Part shown: positions 28,168 through 34,860 of the stretch, piece after piece | Layout: every line of letters starts with the position of its first letter | Position numbering within the stretch: position 1 is the stretch's first letter | Assembly (NCBI GenBank): GCA_019634975.1 | Contig: JAHCAI010000002.1 | Location: forward strand, 248,001-312,000 | DNA: 64,000 nt | DNA from: Burkholderiales bacterium | GTDB taxonomy: Bacteria > Pseudomonadota > Gammaproteobacteria > Burkholderiales > SG8-41 | Direction of reading: 5' to 3' | Program-made: the position numbers and the translations under genes | The notes under the pieces: generated by a model | Databases searched by the model: none | Seen by the model: only the letters and a program-made list of their open reading frames with translations | What the model was told of the DNA's origin: nothing

Positions 28168-28237
28168 GCTGAATGATGAACGCGGAGCGAAACTGCTGGT
28201 CTGAGGTTGTTCATCATTCATCGTTCCGCATTCATCG
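28168..28237. repeat. Inverted repeat between sspA and sspB
   Basis: GAATGATGAACGCGGAGCGA on the left is approximately complementary to the right-hand half, which repeats ATCATTCATCGTTCCGCATT. The words GATGAA and GCGGA recur within each arm. A similar CCGCTCCGCGCTCATCAATC string appears after the gene ending at 47976. Confidence 0.5.
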
Positions 28238-28246
28238 CTGAATTCC

Positions 28247-28672
28247 ATGGCCGAACGCTCGACCAAGCCGTACCTGATCCGCGCCGTCCACGAATGGGCC
28301 TGCGACAGCGGCCTCACGCCGTACCTGTCGGTGAAGGTCGACGAGAACACCCGCGTTCCCGTGGAGCACGTCAAAAACGGCGAGATCGTGCTCAACCTCA
28401 GCTATGACGCGACTCACAAGCTGACCATCGGCCAGGACCTGATCCAGTTTTCGGCGCGTTTTGGCGGCGTGTCGCGCGAATGCTCGATTCCGGTGTCCGC
28501 GGTGCAGGGCATCTTCGCCCGCGAAAACGGCCAGGGCCTGTTCTTTCCCGAAGAGTCGCAGGCCCAGTCCACCGCACCGCAGCCGGCTCCGGCTTCTCTT
28601 GAGCCGCCGGATGACCCCAAGCCGGACGGCCCGGCGCCGGGGGGCCGTCCGCGGCTGCAAGTGGTCAAGTAA
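28247..28672 (+). CDS. sspB: SspB, ClpXP adaptor protein
   Basis: Adaptor that delivers ssrA-tagged proteins to ClpXP, 141 aa. The folded domain is clear: KPYLIRAVHEWACDSGLTPYLSV, then EIVLNLSYDATHKLTIG and FSARFGGVSRECSIPVSAVQGIFARENG. A Pro-rich flexible linker follows, and the C-terminus ends in RPRLQVVK, the short tail that docks on the ClpX zinc domain. It is translated from an ATG just after the inverted repeat. Confidence 0.94.
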   Translation: MAERSTKPYLIRAVHEWACDSGLTPYLSVKVDENTRVPVEHVKNGEIVLNLSYDATHKLTIGQDLIQFSARFGGVSRECSIPVSAVQGIFARENGQGLFFPEESQAQSTAPQPAPASLEPPDDPKPDGPAPGGRPRLQVVK

Positions 28673-28684
28673 GCTTTCCACGAA

Positions 28685-28706
28685 GACGTCTAATCATCTA
28701 GACGTC
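28685..28706. terminator. Hairpin downstream of sspB
   Basis: A perfect 8-bp stem GACGTCTA / TAGACGTC with the 6-nt loop ATCATC lies 13 bp after the sspB stop and precedes an AT-rich ATATATTATTTT stretch. It could act as a weak terminator or mRNA-end stabiliser. The rest of the 248-bp gap before the next gene holds nothing recognised. Confidence 0.45.
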
Positions 28707-28920
28707 CGTCATATATTATTTTCAGGGCGCCAGTTTTCGAGTAAGCTCGACTCTGCCCGTTCACATATTGCGCCCTGTTCTGCCTGACACAGGCGGCAAA
28801 ACCGGCATCGTTTCGTGGGCCGGCCAACATCCGGACTGACCGGAAAATACAAGAACGCGAGGAGGCTCCCGGAATGCGTAGTCCGCTTTACGCGACCATC
28901 GCCTGCACCGATGGAGTCAA

Positions 28921-29907
28921 TTGTTGAATACGGAAGTATTCAACGATTTACGCCCCGATCCGGAATTCCAAGCGCTGGCTCTTGCCCGCCATGCCGGCAA
29001 TCCGCCAGCGCTGACCGAGTTGGCGCTCCGACTGTTTATCGGCAGGACTGCGCCGTTATCTCCCGTCGATGGCGAAGCGCTGCTCGCAGAGGCGGCGCGG
29101 CAGGGTGATGCGACAGCTTGGCATTTTCTCGCCGTGCTGAAGTTGGCGGGCGCAGTGCGCGGTCCGACGATTGAAGGGGCGTGGGCGGCACTGTGCCGAG
29201 CAGCGGAGCTTGGACACACCCGTTCCATTGCCCAGTTGCGCTTGCTCCAAGGGAGCGGCATCACCTCTTCTGACAGCTTGCAGTCCTGGCTGATGCCACC
29301 GCCGGCGCGGCAGGTGTGCGCGAACCCGCGCATGCTCGCCTTCGCGGGTTTCATCATGCCGGCATGGTGTGATCACCTGCGCTCCGCGGCTGCCGGTCGT
29401 CTCGAACGCGCGCAGGTCCACGATGCCAAAAAGGGAGGGCTGCGTACTGATCCCATGCGTACGGGGAGCAACTTCGCATTTTCGGTGGTTGACACCGATT
29501 TCGTCATGCAGATGGTTCGCCTGCGCATTGCGCGCGCGGCCCGTGTCGAGGCGGCTGCTCTGGAGCCGCCGGAGATCCTGCATTATTCCCGGGGCGAGCA
29601 GTATCGTCTGCATGTCGATTTTTTCCATCGTTCGCTGCCGCATTATCCGGAAATCATGGCCCTGGGAGGACAGCGCATCAAGACCTGCCTTGTTTACCTC
29701 AACGAGGATTATGAGGGCGGAGAAACCGAGTTTCCCGAACTGGACATCCGGTTTCGCGGGCGTTGCGGGGAGGCCTTGCTGTTCGAGAATACGGGCTCCG
29801 ACGGCGAAGGCGACATGCGCACCAGGCATTCCGGTATGCCGGTGATGAGCGGGAGTAAGTGGCTGTTTTCACAATGGATCAGGAACAGGCGACAGCCCTT
29901 GGCCTGA
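28921..29907 (+). CDS. 2-oxoglutarate/Fe(II) oxygenase (prolyl 4-hydroxylase-like) with helical N-terminus
   Basis: 328 aa from a TTG codon; no in-frame ATG is available upstream, so the exact start is uncertain. Residues about 15-110 are Ala/Leu-rich helical repeats resembling Sel1/TPR units (EALLAEAARQGDATAWHFLAV). The C-terminal half is a prolyl 4-hydroxylase-like catalytic domain: iron ligands His231 and Asp233 (YRLHVDFF), distal His303 (TRHSGMPV) and 2-oxoglutarate-binding Lys313 (GSKW). The motif CLVYLNEDYEGGETEFPEL is diagnostic. The substrate is unknown. It stands alone between sspB and the amidohydrolase. Confidence 0.82.
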   Translation: MLNTEVFNDLRPDPEFQALALARHAGNPPALTELALRLFIGRTAPLSPVDGEALLAEAARQGDATAWHFLAVLKLAGAVRGPTIEGAWAALCRAAELGHTRSIAQLRLLQGSGITSSDSLQSWLMPPPARQVCANPRMLAFAGFIMPAWCDHLRSAAAGRLERAQVHDAKKGGLRTDPMRTGSNFAFSVVDTDFVMQMVRLRIARAARVEAAALEPPEILHYSRGEQYRLHVDFFHRSLPHYPEIMALGGQRIKTCLVYLNEDYEGGETEFPELDIRFRGRCGEALLFENTGSDGEGDMRTRHSGMPVMSGSKWLFSQWIRNRRQPLA

Positions 29908-30153
29908 GTGTCCGGAGGGATGAGGCGTTCCTGCATGACAGCCAGAACCGGCCGCCGCCTGTCAGCGAGGGCCGCACCCGTTTCATCCGCTCAGGCCTTC
30001 GTGATGCCGGCGACGGGCGCAGAAGGGAAGGTTTGACAGTGCCCAAGCCTGGTCGCACACTCTGCTGACGCCCGTATCGAGAACAAAAAGCCGTCCTGCG
30101 AGCGGCCGGCCGCGGCGCATGCTCAGCAATCCATCCCGTATTGGAGGAGTGCC

Positions 30154-31662
30154 ATGCTCAGTCCGGAAGAGCTTGAACAGCTGGACCCCGCAGAATCGAT
30201 ATTCCCGTCGCCGATCCCCGTGCAGTGCGTGTCCAGTGACGAGTACCTGCCCTGTCCGCAGACGGAGCAGCAGCGGGAATTCGAAGCACGCATCAAGCAG
30301 TACGGCGCCGAACTGGCCAAGAAGCAGGGTGTCAGCCGCCGCCGTTTTTTCCAGTCGGCGGCGGGCATGGCAGCGGCCTTTGTCGCGATGAACGAGACCT
30401 ACGGCCCGTTCTACATGGTCAGCCGCGCCGAGGCCGCGACGCCGGAAATGGCCAACGAACGGGCGAGGGCGCTGAAAAACCAGTTCATCATGGACATGCA
30501 CACGCATTTCCTGCGCGATGACACGCCGATCAAGACCTTTGTCGCCCAGCGCGCGACCGTCGGCAAGCTGGGCTGGAACCTGCAGATCGGCGAGAAGGAG
30601 CAGACCATCGACGACCTGAAGTTTCCCAATTACTTCAAGGAGATCTACCTCGACAGCGACACCAAGGTCGGCTGCATCAGCGGTTCCTATTCGGTCGATC
30701 CGGCGTATTCCTTCCTGACCAACGACATGAAGTATGCCGCCCGCGAGAAGATCAACAAGGAGGCGGGCACCAAGCGCAGCTATTCGCATGCCATCTTCAC
30801 CCCGGGTCATGCCGGGTGGCTGGACAAGGTCGAGGAGGAGCAGGCGCGGCTCAAGCCGGATTCCTGGAAGGGCTACACCATCGGCGACAACACCAACAAG
30901 CACCTGTCGAAATGGCCGTTCCGCCTCGACGATGAAAAGGTGATGTACCCCTTCTACGAGAAGCTGGTGAAATGGAGCAGGACCAATCCGACGGTGGTCA
31001 ATGTCTGCATCCACAAGGGCCTTTTCCCGCCGCAGATCGAGCAGAAGTTTCCCCACCTGCTCGAATACTCGGACGTGCGTGATGTCGGCAAGGCCGCGAA
31101 GGACTGGCCGCAGCTCAATTTCATCATCTATCACTCGGGCTGGCGCTGGACCGGCCCCAACGCGCCGAAGGCTGCGTGGGAGCATTTCGAGAAGACCGGC
31201 CGCATCGAGTGGGTCACCGACCTTGCCGAGATCCCGGAGAAATACGGCGTCAAGAACGTCTATGGCGACCTCGGCCAGCTCTTTGCCTGGACCACCACCG
31301 CCAACCCGCGGCTGGGCGCGGCGGTGATGGGCACGCTGGTCAAGGGCCTCGGCAGCAGCAACGTGGTCTGGGGCACCGACGCGGTGTGGACCGGTGCTCC
31401 GCAGTGGCAGATCGAGGCGCTGCGCCGGCTGGAGATTCCGGAAGACATGCAGAAGAAGTACGGCTACAAGCCGCTCGGTGCCGCCGACGGCCCGGTGAAA
31501 AACGCCATTTTCGGCGGCAACAATGCGCGGCTCTACCGTGTCAGTCCGAAGCAGCAGGCGGAAATCGTCACTGACCGCGTGGCGCAGATCAAGGAAACCT
31601 ACGAGCAGGAAGGACCGGGGCGCACCAACATGGCTTACGGCTTCGTCGCGAAAAAAGCCTGA
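30154..31662 (+). CDS. Tat-exported amidohydrolase (COG2159/ACMSD-like)
   Basis: Metal-dependent hydrolase or decarboxylase, 502 aa, with a strong GGAGGAG ribosome site before the ATG. A twin-arginine signal (SRRRFFQSAAGMAAAFVAM, residues 61-79) is preceded by an unusual 60-residue polar N-terminal region. The mature enzyme begins near 95 and carries the metal-binding His116-x-His118 (MDMHTHFL). Later segments IIYHSGWRW and VWGTDAVWTGAPQWQ carry the other expected metal-site residues (His, Asp). The substrate is unknown. A strong terminator follows. Confidence 0.85.
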   Translation: MLSPEELEQLDPAESIFPSPIPVQCVSSDEYLPCPQTEQQREFEARIKQYGAELAKKQGVSRRRFFQSAAGMAAAFVAMNETYGPFYMVSRAEAATPEMANERARALKNQFIMDMHTHFLRDDTPIKTFVAQRATVGKLGWNLQIGEKEQTIDDLKFPNYFKEIYLDSDTKVGCISGSYSVDPAYSFLTNDMKYAAREKINKEAGTKRSYSHAIFTPGHAGWLDKVEEEQARLKPDSWKGYTIGDNTNKHLSKWPFRLDDEKVMYPFYEKLVKWSRTNPTVVNVCIHKGLFPPQIEQKFPHLLEYSDVRDVGKAAKDWPQLNFIIYHSGWRWTGPNAPKAAWEHFEKTGRIEWVTDLAEIPEKYGVKNVYGDLGQLFAWTTTANPRLGAAVMGTLVKGLGSSNVVWGTDAVWTGAPQWQIEALRRLEIPEDMQKKYGYKPLGAADGPVKNAIFGGNNARLYRVSPKQQAEIVTDRVAQIKETYEQEGPGRTNMAYGFVAKKA

Positions 31663-31681
31663 AATTGTTTCAGAGCATTAC

Positions 31682-31710
31682 AACGGCGCGGTGATCCCGC
31701 GCCGTTTTTT
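31682..31710 (+). terminator. Rho-independent terminator after amidohydrolase
   Basis: A perfect 10-bp stem AACGGCGCGG / CCGCGCCGTT with a 5-nt loop is followed by TTTT, 20 bp after the stop codon. Confidence 0.9.
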
Positions 31711-31715
31711 ATGCC

Positions 31716-31742
31716 GTCATTCCGGCGAACGCCGGAATCCAG
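31716..31742. repeat. Short GTCATTCCGGC hairpin repeat
   Basis: ATTCCGGC gaac GCCGGAAT forms an 8-bp hairpin within the wording GTCATTCCGGC...CGGAATCCAG, which is typical of a short repeat very common in proteobacterial intergenic DNA. Only one copy is present in the window. Confidence 0.6.
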
Positions 31743-31766
31743 AGGGGCTTTGGCAAAAGAACTGAA

Positions 31767-32086
31767 CTTCAACTTCGCCGGGGGCGCCCCTGACACGGTA
31801 TCGCGTAGCGCCGGTGCGGGAAGGGGTGCCTGGCGGCTGCTCCCGCAAGCGGGCCTTCGGCCAACGTGTCGCAGCCGCCTCCCGGCGGCTGGTTACTTTC
31901 TTTTGTGCGGCCAAAAGAAAGTAACCAAAGAAAAGGCCGCCCCGATTCACCGGTCCTGCGGGCTTCCCAGCGCTGCTCCCCTTGCCGGGCGGCTGCGCAA
32001 CTCGCCCTCGCAAAAACGCGAGGGCTCAGACAGTGCTCGCCGACTTTCCCCGCCAAGCCTGCGCTGCCCGGCGGTTCACAGGGGGG
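31767..32086. repeat. CTTCAACTTCGCC-type hairpin repeat, copy 1
   Basis: 320 bp between convergent genes. It begins CTTCAACTTCGCCGGGGGC and contains a 15-bp hairpin (GGTTACTTTCTTTTG at 31891-31905 with its complement at 31912-31926). A CCAAAGAAAAGG segment follows, and later a CCCTCGC/GCGAGGG hairpin. Compared with the second copy at 39757-39985 it has about 90 extra bases after the opening motif. Beyond this element and the short repeat before it, the 467-bp region holds no credible gene. Confidence 0.8.
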
Positions 32087-32129
32087 CAAGCCAATGGCGA
32101 GGCCTGAACTTGCGCTCTGATTTTTTGGG

Positions 32130-32999
32130 CTATTGGCCTCTGCGGCGGATCTCGCGGATTACCGCGGCATTGTCGAGTTCGGCCTCGCCGGCCTTCATGC
32201 AGCCTTCGACGATGTCGGTGTAGGTGCTGGCCAGCGGCAGCTGCTGCTGCAGCTTGGCCGCAACCGCCTGCATCAGCGTGAAATCTTTCAGCGTCTGCGC
32301 GATCTTGCCGTGGGGACTGAAGTCGCCGGCAATCATCTTGGCGCCCTTGACGTCCATGATCTGCGAATAGGCGGCCGAATCACGCGCCACCGCGAGGAAG
32401 GGCGTCAGCGGCAGGCCCATGCGCTCGGCGAAGACCAGGCCTTCGGCCAGCGCCGCGCGGTTGATGCCGAGAATCAGGTTGATCGCGAGCTTGGCGCGGC
32501 CGCCGTTGCCGGCGGCGCCAAGGTGGTGGCGGCGCGGGCAGATCGCGTCGAGCACGTCCTTTACGGCGTCGGCCGCGGCCGGATCGCCGCCGACCAGGCC
32601 CAGCGCCTCGCCGCGGGCGGTCTGGTCGCTGGTGCCGGAGACCGGCATCTCGACGAAGCGCAGCCGCTCCGCCGGCAGGCGGGCGGCGAGTGCGGCGATG
32701 CGGTCCGGGTCGCAGGTGCTGACGCAGACCACCGTCAGTGGCGGCGCATCCGGCGGCAGTGCCGCGAGTAGCGCGTCTGTTGCCTGCTCGGCCTGCTCGG
32801 TGTTGAAGACCGCGAGAATGGCGACGCGGCAGCGCAGGGCGATTTCGGCCAGCGAAGCCGCGGCATCCCCGCCGATGGCTGCGCCCTTCGCCGCATCGAT
32901 GTCGTAACCGGCAACGGCGTGGCCGGCCGCGGTCAGGCGTTGCGCACAGGCACTGCCCATCAGGCCGCAGCCGATGATGCCTACTGGATGGCGGATCAT
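32130..32999 (-). CDS. NAD(P)-dependent beta-hydroxyacid dehydrogenase (HIBADH family)
   Basis: 289 aa from ATG (MIRHPVGIIGCGLMGSA); an upstream in-frame ATG adds 12 unlikely residues. The Rossmann motif GxGxMG is at residues 10-15. The substrate-binding segment EMPVSGTSDQTARGEA and the catalytic lysine (GGRAKLAINL, Lys170) match the 3-hydroxyisobutyrate/tartronate-semialdehyde reductase family. The exact substrate cannot be decided. It is a single gene, reading away from the tRNA-Thr gene. Confidence 0.87.
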   Translation of the reverse strand: MIRHPVGIIGCGLMGSACAQRLTAAGHAVAGYDIDAAKGAAIGGDAAASLAEIALRCRVAILAVFNTEQAEQATDALLAALPPDAPPLTVVCVSTCDPDRIAALAARLPAERLRFVEMPVSGTSDQTARGEALGLVGGDPAAADAVKDVLDAICPRRHHLGAAGNGGRAKLAINLILGINRAALAEGLVFAERMGLPLTPFLAVARDSAAYSQIMDVKGAKMIAGDFSPHGKIAQTLKDFTLMQAVAAKLQQQLPLASTYTDIVEGCMKAGEAELDNAAVIREIRRRGQ

Positions 33000-33065
33000 G
33001 TGATGGTGTGTCCGGTGTGTGGATCGGAGGCGCAATTATAGGAGGCCTGCCCTGCGGCGAGACGC

Positions 33066-33071
33066 TATAAT
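33066..33071 (+). promoter_or_regulatory. -10 box of tRNA-Thr
   Basis: A perfect TATAAT lies 12 bp before the tRNA 5' end. No convincing -35 hexamer is visible. Confidence 0.6.
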
Positions 33072-33082
33072 CCGGACTTCCC

Positions 33083-33158
33083 GCCGGCATAGCTCAGTTG
33101 GTAGAGCAACCGCCTTGTAAGCGGTAGGTCGTCTGTTCGAGTCAGACTGTCGGCACCA
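33083..33158 (+). tRNA. tRNA-Thr (anticodon UGU)
   Basis: A 76-nt cloverleaf with encoded CCA. The acceptor stem GCCGGCA pairs with TGTCGGC (one G-U), the D arm contains AGCTCAGTTGGTAGAGC, the anticodon stem ACCGC/GCGGT encloses the loop CTTGTAA (anticodon TGT at 33116-33118), and the T arm contains GTTCGAGTC. It reads ACA codons and others by wobble. Confidence 0.97.
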
Positions 33159-33232
33159 CCGCTGCCGGCGCGGAACTGCAGCATTCCCGGGGCGGTAAAA
33201 TAATCCAATATAATCAATGGGTTATGAATTTT

Positions 33233-33248
33233 CACCCGTTTGCGGGTG
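33233..33248 (+). terminator. Hairpin downstream of tRNA-Thr
   Basis: CACCCG tttg CGGGTG is flanked by TTTT on the left and AGGGTTTT on the right. It is a short stem, probably sufficient as a tRNA terminator. Just upstream (33196-33224) lies an AT-rich stretch that, on the minus strand, loosely matches the AT-rich repeat family. Confidence 0.5.
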
Positions 33249-33363
33249 AGGGTTTTCGCGTGGCGGCGCGAGGGCCATTGAATTTTTACGCAGCGGTCCC
33301 ATCTAAGGGTCCACAAAAACGGCGCAGCTGCACAATGGCCGCGCACTACAACGGAGAGAGGAA

Positions 33364-34116
33364 TTGATCAACGTCGAACACCTGGTGAAGGCCTTCGGCC
33401 CGAAGCTGGCGGTGAATGATGTGTCATTCAGCGTCGAGCGCGGCGAAGTGCTGGGGTTCCTGGGCCCCAATGGCGCCGGCAAGTCAACCACGATGCGCAT
33501 GATCACCGGCTACTATCCGCCGACCTCGGGGCGGATCACGGTCGGCGGCCACGACATGGTCGAGAATCCGATCGCTGCCAAGCGCCTGATCGGCTACCTG
33601 CCGGAGAACGCGCCCGGCTACGCCGACATGACGGTGCACGGCTTCCTCAATTTCTGCGCCGAGCTGCGCGGTCTGCAGGGCGATGCGCGCAAGCGCGCGG
33701 TACACCGGGCGGTGGAACTCTGCTTTCTCGAGAACGTGCTCTACCAGTCGATCGACACGCTGTCCAAGGGCTACAAGCACCGCACCTGTCTCGCACAGTC
33801 GCTGATCCACGACCCCGACGTGCTGATACTGGACGAGCCGACCGACGGCCTCGACCCCAACCAGAAGCACGAGGTGCGCGGCCTGATCAAGCGCCTCGGC
33901 GAGAGCAAGGTGGTGATCTTTTCGACCCATATCCTCGAGGAAGTCGAGGCCGCCTGTTCGCGGGTGATCATCATCGACCGCGGCCGCATCGTCGCCAGCG
34001 GCACTCCGGCGGAACTGAAGGCGCGCTCTCCCGAAGGCAAGCTCGACGAGGTCTTCCGCGCGATCACGCTGCCCGACACCGTCAAGCACGACGTTCATCA
34101 CGAGGTGCACGCATGA
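33364..34116 (+). CDS. ABC transporter ATPase (GldA-like)
   Basis: ATPase of a four-gene ABC-type system, 250 aa from a TTG start preceded by GGAGAGAGGAA. Walker A is GPNGAGKST, the signature LSKGYKHR (Lys-Gly instead of Gly-Gly, common in this subgroup), Walker B VLILDEPTDGLDP and the H-loop STHILEEVE. It overlaps the permease gene by 4 bases. In Bacteroidetes GldA/F/G support gliding; in proteobacteria this cluster has no settled role and no gliding genes are nearby. Confidence 0.88.
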   Translation: MINVEHLVKAFGPKLAVNDVSFSVERGEVLGFLGPNGAGKSTTMRMITGYYPPTSGRITVGGHDMVENPIAAKRLIGYLPENAPGYADMTVHGFLNFCAELRGLQGDARKRAVHRAVELCFLENVLYQSIDTLSKGYKHRTCLAQSLIHDPDVLILDEPTDGLDPNQKHEVRGLIKRLGESKVVIFSTHILEEVEAACSRVIIIDRGRIVASGTPAELKARSPEGKLDEVFRAITLPDTVKHDVHHEVHA

Positions 34117-34856
34117 ACTCCTGGGCCAACATCCGCACCATCATGAAGCGCGAGCTGGCGGGTTACTTCACTTCGCCGATTGCCTACGTGTTCCTGGTGA
34201 TCTTCCTGCTGTTGACCGGGTTCTTCACCTTCACCATCGGCAATTTCTTCGAGCGCGGCGAAGCCTCGCTGGTGTCCTTCTTCACCTGGCATCCCTGGCT
34301 GTACCTGTTCCTGGTGCCGGCTGCCGGCATGCGCCTGTGGTCGGAGGAGCGGCGGCTGGGCACGATGGAGCTGCTGCTGACGATGCCGGTGACCAACTGG
34401 CAGGCCATCGTCGGCAAGTTCCTTGCCTCCTGGCTGTTCCTCGCGCTGGCGCTGGCGCTGACCTTCCCGGTGGCGATCACGGTCAACTACTTCGGCGACC
34501 CCGACAACGGCGTGATCTTTGCCGGTTACGTCGGCAGCCTGATGCTGGCCGGGTCGTACCTTGCGGTGAGCTGCATGACCTCGGCGATGACCCGCAACCA
34601 GGTGATCAGCTTCATCCTGTCGGTGATGATCTGCCTGTTCCTGATCCTCGCCGGCTACACGCCGGTCACCGACCTGCTGTCGCGCTTTGCGAGCCCGGTG
34701 GTGGTCGACATCGTCGCCGCTTTCTCGGTGATGACCCATTTCGAGGGCTTCCAGCGCGGCGTTCTCGATACGCGCGACGTGGCGTTCTTCGCATCGGTGA
34801 TCGGCTTCATGCTGTTCGTCACCGGCGTCATCATCCGCAACCAGCGCGCGGGATAA
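34113..34856 (+). CDS. ABC transporter permease (GldF-like)
   Basis: Six-helix ABC-2 type permease, 247 aa. It opens NIRTIMKRELAGYFTSPIAYVFLVIFLLL and contains the typical cytoplasmic segment MRLWSEERRLGTMELLLTMPVT. Start and stop are tightly packed with the neighbouring genes (4-bp overlap upstream, 4-bp gap downstream), so the four genes form one transcript. Substrate unknown. Confidence 0.88.
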   Translation: MNSWANIRTIMKRELAGYFTSPIAYVFLVIFLLLTGFFTFTIGNFFERGEASLVSFFTWHPWLYLFLVPAAGMRLWSEERRLGTMELLLTMPVTNWQAIVGKFLASWLFLALALALTFPVAITVNYFGDPDNGVIFAGYVGSLMLAGSYLAVSCMTSAMTRNQVISFILSVMICLFLILAGYTPVTDLLSRFASPVVVDIVAAFSVMTHFEGFQRGVLDTRDVAFFASVIGFMLFVTGVIIRNQRAG

Positions 34857-34860
34857 GGCG

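Noticed and set aside
30033-30038. TTGACA as -35 of the amidohydrolase promoter
   Set aside because: A perfect -35 hexamer is present, but no acceptable -10 lies 16-19 bp downstream.
33065-33346. 93-aa minus-strand frame overlapping tRNA-Thr
   Set aside because: It runs through the complement of the tRNA; the translated string is a familiar artefact of tRNA complements.
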